Below the pieces are notes generated by a model that made no database searches, was not told the DNA's origin, and saw nothing but the letters and a program-made list of their open reading frames with translations. From positions 62,001-126,000 of the forward strand of contig JAUCYS010000007.1 in NCBI GenBank assembly GCA_030373505.1: a stretch of 64,000 bases of DNA. The letters are read 5' to 3'. Below, piece by piece: positions 54,077-61,612 of the stretch. Source of the stretch: Parasphingorhabdus sp. (lineage in GTDB: Bacteria; Pseudomonadota; Alphaproteobacteria; Sphingomonadales; Sphingomonadaceae). The stretch's first letter is position 1; the number at the start of each line of letters is the position of its first letter. The translations under genes were made by a program, and so were the position numbers.

Positions 54077-55732
54077 ATGACGGAAAAGCTAATCATCACA
54101 ATGGCGCAATTGACCCAGAGTGTGGGCGATTTGCGCGGCAATGCCGATGCGATGATCGCAGCGCACGGCGCGCGCCCCGACAGCGATCTGATCGTTTTTC
54201 CGGAGCTGCAGTTGATCGGCTATCCGCCCGAAGATCTGGTGCTGAAGCCGGCCGTGTGGGAGCGAGCGAAAGCGGAACTCGACCGGCTGGCCGCCGCCAC
54301 CGCAGGTCCGGGACCGGCGATGCTGGTGGGTTCGATCTTTCGCGAGGACGACAAGCTTTATAACGGCATCGCTCTGCTGGAGGGCGGGCATATCCGGGAT
54401 ATCCGGTATAAGGTTGAATTGCCCAATTACGGGACTTTTGACGAAAAGCGGCTTTTCGCCTCGGGCCCGCTGCCGGAACCGATTGCGTTCAGGGGCTGCA
54501 AGATCGGCCTGCCGATCTGCGAGGATGTCTGGTTTCCAACCGTCTGCGAACATCTGAAGGCGCAAGGCGCAGATATATTCATCTCGGTCCACGGCAGCCC
54601 CTATGAAGTGGAGAAGGACGACAAGCGCCTGGGGCAGGTCGCGACCAAGCGGGTCCGCGAAACCGGAATTCCGATGCTGTTCCTGAACCGGGTCGGCGGG
54701 CAGGACGAGATCGTGTTCGATGGAGCTAGTTTCGTGCTCAATGGCGATGCCAGCCTGATGCACCAGCTGCCCGACTGGGATGAGGCAATAGTCGATACGC
54801 ACTGGGCTTGCGAAGGCGGGAAATGGGCCTGCGCGCCAGGAGAAGTCCACGCGCTCGATGATCATCCCGCCGATATCTACAATGCGATGATTGTCGGATT
54901 GCGCGACTATGTGAACCGCAACCGCTTTCCCGGCGTGATTCTGGGGTTGTCGGGCGGGATCGACAGCGCGCTTTCGGCAGCGGTGGCGGTTGACGCCCTG
55001 GGTGCAGATCGCGTGTGGAACGTGATGATGCCGTCGCGCTTCACCTCGCAGGACAGTCTCGACGATGCCGAGGGCTGCGCCAAAATGCTGGGCACAAGGC
55101 TGGACACGATTCCGATCAATCCGGCGGTCGAAGGCTTTGACGCGATGCTGGAAGACAGTTTCGCTGACAGCAATGTCGATATCACAGAAGAGAATATCCA
55201 GTCGCGGATTCGCGGCGTCACCCTGATGGCGCTGTCGAACAAATTCGGCCACATGCTGCTGACCACCGGCAACAAGAGCGAGATGAGCGTCGGCTATGCC
55301 ACCATCTATGGCGATATGGCGGGCGGCTATTCGGTGCTGAAGGATGCGTACAAGCTGACCGTGTTCAAGCTGTCGAAATGGCGCAACGCCAACCGCCCAA
55401 GCCTTGGCATGGGGCCGGAGGGCCCGGTGATGCCGGAGCGGGTGATCAGCAAGCCCCCGAGCGCAGAATTGCGCGATGACCAGAAGGACAGCGACAGCCT
55501 GCCCGACTATGAGATACTCGATCCCCTGTTGCACGGCCTGATCGAGGAGGAATTGTCGGTCAATGACCTGGTCGCCCGGGGATTTGACCGGGAAACGGTG
55601 GTGCGGATCGAGCGATTGCTCTATATCGCCGAGTACAAGCGGCGCCAGGCCCCGCCGGGCGTCAAGCTGGGCAGCCGCAATTTTGGGCGCGACCGGCGCT
55701 ATCCGATCACCAACGCATTCAGGACCGTATGA
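54077..55732 (+). CDS. nadE: Glutamine-dependent NAD+ synthetase
   Basis: A 551-residue two-domain enzyme. The N-terminal nitrilase-type glutaminase has the catalytic triad regions FPELQLIGYPPEDL (Glu), RYKVELPNYGTFDEKR (Lys) and KIGLPICEDVWFP (Cys). The C-terminal synthetase has the ATP-pyrophosphatase loop GLSGGIDSALSAAVAVDALG and TTGNKSEMSVGYATIYGDMAGGYS. It amidates nicotinate adenine dinucleotide with ammonia from glutamine. Its stop overlaps the gltX start (ATGA). Confidence 0.96.
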   Translation: MTEKLIITMAQLTQSVGDLRGNADAMIAAHGARPDSDLIVFPELQLIGYPPEDLVLKPAVWERAKAELDRLAAATAGPGPAMLVGSIFREDDKLYNGIALLEGGHIRDIRYKVELPNYGTFDEKRLFASGPLPEPIAFRGCKIGLPICEDVWFPTVCEHLKAQGADIFISVHGSPYEVEKDDKRLGQVATKRVRETGIPMLFLNRVGGQDEIVFDGASFVLNGDASLMHQLPDWDEAIVDTHWACEGGKWACAPGEVHALDDHPADIYNAMIVGLRDYVNRNRFPGVILGLSGGIDSALSAAVAVDALGADRVWNVMMPSRFTSQDSLDDAEGCAKMLGTRLDTIPINPAVEGFDAMLEDSFADSNVDITEENIQSRIRGVTLMALSNKFGHMLLTTGNKSEMSVGYATIYGDMAGGYSVLKDAYKLTVFKLSKWRNANRPSLGMGPEGPVMPERVISKPPSAELRDDQKDSDSLPDYEILDPLLHGLIEEELSVNDLVARGFDRETVVRIERLLYIAEYKRRQAPPGVKLGSRNFGRDRRYPITNAFRTV

Positions 55733-57066
55733 CCATCAAAACCCGCTTCGCCCCGTCCCCGACGGGCCATCTCCATGTCGGCAATATCCGCACCGCACTG
55801 CACAACTGGATGTTCGCGAAGAAGGAGAGTGGCACATTCCTGCTGCGGCTCGACGACACCGATGCCGAGCGATCGAAAGAGGAATATGTCGAGGCGATCC
55901 GGGCGGACCTCGCATGGCTGGGACTGGTGCCGGACGAGGAGCAGCGGCAGTCGGCGCGCTTTGACCGCTATGAAGAGCAACTGGAGAAACTGAAGGAATC
56001 TGGCCGGGTCTATCCGGCCTATGAAACCGCACAGGAACTGGACCTGAAGCGCAAGATCCAGCTGGGGCGAGGCAAGCCGCCGATCTATGATCGGGCGGCG
56101 CTGGACCTGAGCGAAGCCGAGCGGGCCGATCTGGAAGAGCAGGGCCGCAAGCCACACTGGCGCTTCAAGCTCGATCACGACAGCCCGATCACCTGGACCG
56201 ACCGGATTCGGGGCGAGCAGCATTTCGATCCTTCGCTGCTGTCCGATCCGGTGATCCGGCGCGAGGATGGCAGCTGGCTCTATATGCTGCCTTCCGCGAT
56301 CGATGATGTCGACATGGGCATCACCCATGTCGTGCGCGGCGAGGATCATGTCGCCAATACCGCGGTGCAGATCCAGATGTTCCATGCGCTGGGCGCCGAG
56401 CCGCCGGAATTTGCGCATGAGGCGCTGCTGGTCGGCACCGAGGGCAAGCTGTCGAAGCGGCTGGGGTCGCTGGGAGTCAGCAGCTTTCGCGAGAGAAATA
56501 TCGAACCGCAGGCGATTGTTGCCCTGCTGGCCCGGATCGGGACGAGTGATCCGGTGGAACCAGTGGCCGATGCCGCGCCGCTGATTGCCAGTTTTGACTT
56601 TTCCCGATTCGGTCGGGCGCCGGCGCGGTTTGACGAGGAGGAACTGGCGCAGCTCAACCAGAAGATCGCGCATCTGCTGGATTATGGGGCGGTGAAGGAC
56701 CGCCTGCCGGAAGCGATGGATGCCGCGGCCTGGGAGATCATTCGCCCGAACCTGCACGATATGGGCGATGTCGAGCAATGGTGGCAAGTGGTCACGGGGC
56801 CGGTTGCCGCGCCCGCTATGCCGCCGGAAGACCGCGAATTTCTGGCCATCGCTCATGCCAAACTGGAAGAACTGGAAGCATCTGAAGAGATCTGGAAAGA
56901 CCTCACCGGCGCGCTCAAGGAAGCGACCGGGCGGAAGGGCAAGCCTTTGTTCATGCCGCTGCGACAGGCGCTGACCGGGCTGGATCATGGTCCGGACATG
57001 AATGCCTTGCTGCCGCTGATCGGGCGGGACGCCGCGCTGGCCCGACTGGCAGCAGCTTCCAGTTAA
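55729..57066 (+). CDS. gltX: Glutamate-tRNA ligase
   Basis: A 445-residue class I synthetase. The HIGH motif is SPTGHLHVGN (residues 9-18), RGEDHVANTAVQI follows, and the KMSKS equivalent is GKLSKRLG near residue 240. It charges tRNA-Glu. Alphaproteobacteria often carry two such enzymes, one of which can also charge tRNA-Gln for the amidotransferase route; which one this is cannot be told from the window. It is translationally coupled to nadE. Confidence 0.95.
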   Translation: MTIKTRFAPSPTGHLHVGNIRTALHNWMFAKKESGTFLLRLDDTDAERSKEEYVEAIRADLAWLGLVPDEEQRQSARFDRYEEQLEKLKESGRVYPAYETAQELDLKRKIQLGRGKPPIYDRAALDLSEAERADLEEQGRKPHWRFKLDHDSPITWTDRIRGEQHFDPSLLSDPVIRREDGSWLYMLPSAIDDVDMGITHVVRGEDHVANTAVQIQMFHALGAEPPEFAHEALLVGTEGKLSKRLGSLGVSSFRERNIEPQAIVALLARIGTSDPVEPVADAAPLIASFDFSRFGRAPARFDEEELAQLNQKIAHLLDYGAVKDRLPEAMDAAAWEIIRPNLHDMGDVEQWWQVVTGPVAAPAMPPEDREFLAIAHAKLEELEASEEIWKDLTGALKEATGRKGKPLFMPLRQALTGLDHGPDMNALLPLIGRDAALARLAAASS

Positions 57067-57213
57067 GTGATTATAAAATAACGATAATCGTCCGACCATA
57101 ACGGATTTGCAATATCAAATGTAATGGTATATCATAACTAGTGGCGACGGGGCCAGATAGTCAAACGGACACGGGCCGCTTTGCCATTTCCAGAGGATGG
57201 TTGAGAGGACAGG

Positions 57214-57879
57214 ATGATGAGCTATGTTTCGGTTTACGAGAACAAGACACCCCGCGCGAAAGGCGTGCTATTGGCCGGTGCGGTTCATGTCGCGATTATC
57301 GCCGGTGTGATTGCGATGCCGGGTATTGAGGTCCCGGAAAAATTCAACGGCCCGTTCAATGCAGTTTCGATAGCAAAGCCGGAGCCGTCCGACCCGGTGA
57401 TCATAGAAGATCCGCCCCGTCCGGAATGGCCGCAGGAGACCCGGCCACGGATCCCGGACAAGCCGATTGCAGATGTCCTGTCGATTCCAATCCAACCCTT
57501 CCCGACCTATTCGGAGCTGGGCAATGCTTTGGGGGCTGCGGGAACGGGAGACGCCATTCCCCTTGACCCGGTCGAGATCGCGCCCGAGCCGGTGATCGTC
57601 GCTGCTCGCCTCAACAGCCGTTATGCGGACCGGTTCCAGCCCGTCTATCCGCCCGGCCAGCTGCGGCTCGAGCAGGAGGCAGTGGTCAGTGTGCGGGTGC
57701 TGGTCGGCAGCGATGGCCGGGTGAAGCAGATCGAACTGATCGATTCGCCGCATCCGGATTTCTGGAACGCCACCCGCAAGCAGGCCCTGAAATACTGGCG
57801 CTTCACACCGGCGACGCAAGACGGCAAGCCCTTTGAAAGCTGGATGACACTGAAAGTCCGCTTTGAAATCAACAGCTGA
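57214..57879 (+). CDS. TonB-family energy transducer
   Basis: A 221-residue TonB-like protein. One N-terminal membrane helix (GVLLAGAVHVAIIAGVIAMPG) leads to a proline-rich periplasmic linker (PEPSDPVIIEDPPRPEWPQETRPRIPDKP) and a C-terminal TonB domain (PVYPPGQLRLEQEAVVSVRVLVGSDGRVKQIELIDS to ALKYWRFTPATQDGKPFESWMTLKVRFEI). It would transfer proton-motive energy to TonB-dependent receptors such as those at 13914 and 27169. No exbB/exbD lies nearby. The linker is shorter than in classical TonB. Confidence 0.88.
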   Translation: MMSYVSVYENKTPRAKGVLLAGAVHVAIIAGVIAMPGIEVPEKFNGPFNAVSIAKPEPSDPVIIEDPPRPEWPQETRPRIPDKPIADVLSIPIQPFPTYSELGNALGAAGTGDAIPLDPVEIAPEPVIVAARLNSRYADRFQPVYPPGQLRLEQEAVVSVRVLVGSDGRVKQIELIDSPHPDFWNATRKQALKYWRFTPATQDGKPFESWMTLKVRFEINS

Positions 57880-57969
57880 CTGCGGCACCGGATGGCCGGG
57901 CCGCTGCTTCCTGCGCCAAATTTGCGGGAAGGGCTGGTCATCCGGGCCTGCCCGCACTATTTGAGCGGC

Positions 57970-58383
57970 ATGGGAATGTTAAAAGATGTATCGGTGAGCG
58001 GGGGCTTTGGCGACCTGGTAGCCGTCTTTCGCCAGAGCGAACCGGGGGAGCGACTGCTCCCGGCGGCGCTGGCGACTGTCTGCACCTCCGTCATTCTGTT
58101 CCTTTTCTGGCTCGATCCGCAGGTAAATACCTACACTTATGTACCGCAGGAGGTCATTTATGTCGAAAACTGGACAAATGACCGCACCGACGAGGAGATC
58201 ATGCAGGACCGCTGGGAAGTTCAGTGTCTGAAGGACAAGCTGGAAGCGGAGCGGCGGGACGCGATGAAGGAACTTGGGCGGATGTCCGGCATGGATGTCG
58301 AGGAAATCGAACGCGAAGCCGAAGCGGCCCGCAAGGCGCGCGGTGAGGAAGAGGTGGAACGCCCGGCCGGGCTGCAATGCTGA
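57970..58383 (+). CDS. Small single-pass membrane protein of unknown function
   Basis: A 137-residue protein I do not recognise. It has one membrane helix (LLPAALATVCTSVILFLFWL, about residues 29-48) with a YTYVPQEVIYVENWTNDRTDEEIMQDRWEVQCLKDKLEAERRDAMKEL region after it. The C-terminal half is highly charged and helical. Its 3' end overlaps ribD by seven bases, so it is translated in the same operon. ATG 57970 is a guess, since 57976 and 57892 are also possible. Confidence 0.6.
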   Translation: MGMLKDVSVSGGFGDLVAVFRQSEPGERLLPAALATVCTSVILFLFWLDPQVNTYTYVPQEVIYVENWTNDRTDEEIMQDRWEVQCLKDKLEAERRDAMKELGRMSGMDVEEIEREAEAARKARGEEEVERPAGLQC

Positions 58384-59357
58384 ACCGCTTCGCCGACGCG
58401 CACTATATGGCCGCAGCGCTGGCGCTCTCGGAGCGGGGACGCGGCCAGACCGGCGCCAATCCCAATGTCGGTTGCGTGATCGTCAAGAATGGAATCATCC
58501 TGGGGCGCGGCTGGACCCAGCCGGGCGGCCGTCCGCACGCCGAGGAAATGGCGCTGGCGCAGGCCGGCGCGTCGGCGAAGGGCGCCGACATCTATGTCAC
58601 CATGGAGCCCTGTGCCCATGACAGCACGCGCGGCCCGACCTGCAGCGTCTCGATTATCGCCGCCAGACCGCGAAGAGTGATCGTAGCGACGCTCGATGCC
58701 GATGAACGCACCCGGCGCCGAGGAATTGACCGGCTGGGCGATGCCGGCATTCCCGTATCGGTCGGTATCCGCGAATGGGAAGCGCGCCGCGCCATGGCCG
58801 GTTTTCTGTGCCGGCTGGAGAATAGCCGCCCCTTTGTCACGCTGAAACTGGCGATGTCGCTGGATGGCTGTATCGCGCTGGCCGATGGGTCGAGCCAGTG
58901 GATCACCGGCGAGCGGGCGCGAGCGCACGCTCATCTCGAACGGGCCCGCAGCGACGCGATTCTGGTCGGCGCAGGCACCGCCAGGACAGACCGGCCCGGA
59001 CTGGACGTGCGTCTGGATGGTCTCGCTGACCGCTCGCCGCAACCGGTGGTGCTGGGCAATGACAAGGACAGGCCGGAACACTGGCTGCAGATTGACGAGC
59101 CTGAAGCCATTGCCGGTCTTGCCGATATCAACTGGCTGCTGGTCGAGGGCGGGGCGAAAACCGCTGCCTCTTTCCTGCAGGCGGGGCTGGTCGACCGGCT
59201 GCTGCTCTATCGCGCCCCGATCATCATCGGCGGCGGGCTGCCCGGCATTGCCGATATCGGGCTGGACAAGCTGAGCGAGGCGCACGGCCAGTGGCGGCGG
59301 CGGGAGCGGCGCGACCTGGGGCAGGATATGCTTGAGATATATGACCGCGCCGCCTAG
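58377..59357 (+). CDS. ribD: Riboflavin biosynthesis deaminase/reductase RibD
   Basis: A 326-residue bifunctional enzyme. The N-terminal deaminase has zinc ligands in GGRPHAEEMAL and EPCAHDSTRGPTC. The C-terminal reductase begins RPFVTLKLAMSLDGCIALADGSSQWITG and includes ILVGAGTARTDRPGLDVR and WLLVEGGAKTAASFL. It performs the second and third steps of riboflavin synthesis. It precedes ribE by 33 bases. Confidence 0.94.
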   Translation: MLNRFADAHYMAAALALSERGRGQTGANPNVGCVIVKNGIILGRGWTQPGGRPHAEEMALAQAGASAKGADIYVTMEPCAHDSTRGPTCSVSIIAARPRRVIVATLDADERTRRRGIDRLGDAGIPVSVGIREWEARRAMAGFLCRLENSRPFVTLKLAMSLDGCIALADGSSQWITGERARAHAHLERARSDAILVGAGTARTDRPGLDVRLDGLADRSPQPVVLGNDKDRPEHWLQIDEPEAIAGLADINWLLVEGGAKTAASFLQAGLVDRLLLYRAPIIIGGGLPGIADIGLDKLSEAHGQWRRRERRDLGQDMLEIYDRAA

Positions 59358-59390
59358 GTTCCGGTCCGTTCACTGCAGATAGGATCGCCC

Positions 59391-59999
59391 ATGTTCACAG
59401 GCATTGTTTCAGATATCGGTACCATTGAGTCGCTCGATCAGCGCGGCGACCTGCGCGTGAAAATCCAGTGCGGCTATGATATGGACAGTGTCGATATGGG
59501 CGCATCGATCGCCTGTTCGGGTGTCTGTCTGACCGTGGTCGACAAGGGCCAGGGCTGGTTTGCGGTCGACGTTTCGGGTGAGACGCTCTCCTGCACGGCG
59601 GACGGACAATTTACCGCCGGACGGCGGCTCAATCTGGAACGGGCGCTGAAGGTCGGCGATGAGCTGGGCGGCCATATCGTCACCGGCCATGTCGATGGCG
59701 TTGGCGAAGTGGTGTCCTGCCAGCCGGTCGGCGATTCGCACGAGGTCATTGTCCGGGTGTCAAAGGAGCTGGCACCCTTTGTCGCGGCCAAGGGATCGAT
59801 CACGGTCGACGGCGTATCGCTGACGGTGAATGCGGTGTCCGACAAGGACACGGGCACGGAGTTCACGCTCAATATCATTCCCCATACCGCACAGGTGACG
59901 ACGCTGGGTGAACTGGCGCCGGGTCGGGCGGTCAATCTCGAGATCGACATATTGGCGCGCTATCTGGCGCGGATGGAAAAGGTCCGCTCGCTGGCCTGA
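59391..59999 (+). CDS. ribE: Riboflavin synthase alpha chain
   Basis: A 202-residue riboflavin synthase with two lumazine-binding repeats: MFTGIVSDIGTIESLDQRGDL to CSGVCLTVVDKGQGWFAVDVSGETL, and GHIVTGHVDGVGEVVSCQPVGDS to GSITVDGVSLTVNAVSD. It dismutates two 6,7-dimethyl-8-ribityllumazine molecules to riboflavin. It follows ribD. ribBA and ribH are not in the window. Confidence 0.96.
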   Translation: MFTGIVSDIGTIESLDQRGDLRVKIQCGYDMDSVDMGASIACSGVCLTVVDKGQGWFAVDVSGETLSCTADGQFTAGRRLNLERALKVGDELGGHIVTGHVDGVGEVVSCQPVGDSHEVIVRVSKELAPFVAAKGSITVDGVSLTVNAVSDKDTGTEFTLNIIPHTAQVTTLGELAPGRAVNLEIDILARYLARMEKVRSLA

Positions 60000-60101
60000 T
60001 TCGGTCAGACGACCCGTCGGAAACCACGGTCAACGGCCCTAGGCGAGTGGACCGGGGTGGACTGCCGCATCGCCTGGGTTCTGCGCACGGGCAGGAATGC
60101 C

Positions 60102-60168
60102 GTTAGTGGTGAGCTTGTCGAACCACGCCTCTCGTCGATAGGCGCCCTTCGACAAGCTCAGGGCTAAC
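60102..60168. repeat. Palindromic repeat between convergent ribE and eipA
   Basis: Arms at 60102-60122 and 60148-60168 pair over 18 of 21 positions around the core GAGCTTGTCGAA / TTCGACAAGCTC, with a 25-base loop. The core is the common sphingomonad intergenic repeat and is related to the unit at 39449. In this position it could act as a bidirectional terminator. The rest of the 243-base gap holds nothing I can identify. Confidence 0.7.
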
Positions 60169-60242
60169 CGGGAAATGCGGCTTGATGAGGTCGCCTTTTG
60201 TGAGAGACGAGGCCCGCGGACGGGTAATGGTCGATCAGCCGA

Positions 60243-61019
60243 TCAGAAGGGCAGCCACTGCTGCTTCTTGCTGAACTTCATATAGCCGACATTGGCACCG
60301 AGCCGCAGACCCGCGCCGAGCCGTACCGGGATCAGCACCTTGTCGCCGCTGCGCAGATAGCTGACGTGGAAGCCGCCGATGAAATAGGCCGCGCCTTCGC
60401 CGGCCGGGAAGCGCTGATACAGGTCTTCGGTATCATAGAGATTGTAGACCAGCACGAAAGTGTTGGCCGCATTGCCGCCGATATCGAAGCCGATCGACGG
60501 CCCGGTCCAGTAGACGGGGCGTTCGCCCTCGATCTTGTGATAGAGCTTGCCCGAGCCATAGCGCAGCCCGACAATGAAGGCGCCGCTCGCCTCGCGTCCG
60601 GCGATATAGGCGTTCGGCCGGCCCTGTTTCTTCAGAATATCCTCGATGACCTCGGCGAGACCTTTTGCACCCTTTCCGAACACGCCTTCCGCTGCGCCAA
60701 TCAGGTCATCATCCTGATAGGTGCCGTTCTCCTCGACCGGAGCCGGCACCGCATCGACCGCAGTGCCGTCATTTGTCGCATAGGGGGCCACAATATCGGC
60801 ATTGATATTGCTGTCGTTCGCCGAATCGTCGACGGTCGCGGGATTGGCGGTGGCGGAATTGAAATTGCCGTCATAATCGGGCGCGGCCAGATCGGCATCG
60901 ATCGCGTCATTGGGATCGACCGTATCGACCTGCGCCGATGCGGGTGACAGGGCTGGCGCGGTGGCAAGAGCCAGAACCGCAAATGTTCCCAGGATTTTCT
61001 TCATGCAAAACGGTAACAT
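60243..61019 (-). CDS. EipA/DUF1134 family periplasmic protein
   Basis: A 258-residue exported protein. The signal peptide is MLPFCMKKILGTFAVLALATAPALSPASA. After an acidic, low-complexity region rich in Asp and Asn (about 30-95), the DUF1134 domain follows: EVIEDILKKQGRPNAYIAGREASGAFIVGLRYGSGKLYHKI, GPSIGFDIGGNAANTFVLVYNL and RFPAGEGAAYFIGGFHVSYL. EipA of Brucella is an envelope-integrity protein of this family. ATG 61019 is chosen because AAGGAG lies seven bases upstream. Confidence 0.88.
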   Translation of the reverse strand: MLPFCMKKILGTFAVLALATAPALSPASAQVDTVDPNDAIDADLAAPDYDGNFNSATANPATVDDSANDSNINADIVAPYATNDGTAVDAVPAPVEENGTYQDDDLIGAAEGVFGKGAKGLAEVIEDILKKQGRPNAYIAGREASGAFIVGLRYGSGKLYHKIEGERPVYWTGPSIGFDIGGNAANTFVLVYNLYDTEDLYQRFPAGEGAAYFIGGFHVSYLRSGDKVLIPVRLGAGLRLGANVGYMKFSKKQQWLPF

Positions 61020-61187
61020 GGGTTAACTCCTTCCCATTACCAGCCAGAAACGGCTGTCGGCTGTTGGACATGACCGTGCAATGAACGCACGACGAAATGA
61101 GTCGATTCTGCGGCAGTGCGAGTCTCTTCCCGGCAAGGAACCGGTTTTGCGCTTTCCGGCGGCCTTTTGAAATGGCCACTTTACCCG

Positions 61188-61216
61188 TTGCAGCATGCGC
61201 AATGGATGGTTATAGC
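61188..61216 (+). promoter_or_regulatory. Probable promoter of tRNA-Ser
   Basis: TTGCAG (61188-61193) and TATAGC (61211-61216) are separated by 17 bases. The inferred start site is about 16 bases before the tRNA. It is a good vegetative promoter by sequence only. Confidence 0.55.
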
Positions 61217-61238
61217 GCCCCCTCTAGCCAAGCTACGT

Positions 61239-61330
61239 GGACACGTGGGTGAGCGGCTGAAACCACCTCCCTGCTAAGGAGGCAAGGGCCTCACGGTCCT
61301 TCGAGGGTTCGAATCCCTCCGTGTCCGCCA
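61239..61330 (+). tRNA. tRNA-Ser (anticodon GCU)
   Basis: GGACACG pairs with CGTGTCC, followed by discriminator G and an encoded CCA. The anticodon arm CCTCC-CTGCTAA-GGAGG gives anticodon GCU. A long variable arm follows, as expected for serine tRNAs, and the T arm has GTTCGAATC. Confidence 0.96.
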
Positions 61331-61612
61331 TTCCCCTGTTTCCATACTCCCAAGAAAACCCGTGAGACCCGCAGTTTACTGAGGCTTAGTGGGTGACCCG
61401 GGTCCTCATTTGTCCTCAGATTTCCGTTGGTGTGTGATTTGGAATGTGGGAACAGGTGCGGTAACGAACCTTTGGGCTTGAGAAGCTGCAAGTCATTACA
61501 AATGCATGCAAATATTTTCTAAAAACGACCCTGAGAATCGAACCATTCATTTTTGGTTTGGGGCAAAAGAAAAACCAAATCGTCTTTTCCGACTGGATAA
61601 TTTTCTGCACCG

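Noticed and set aside
61291..61491. A 66-codon minus-strand frame ending GGHGGIRTLEGP
   Set aside because: Its C-terminal part is the reverse translation of the tRNA-Ser gene, a well-known source of false annotations.
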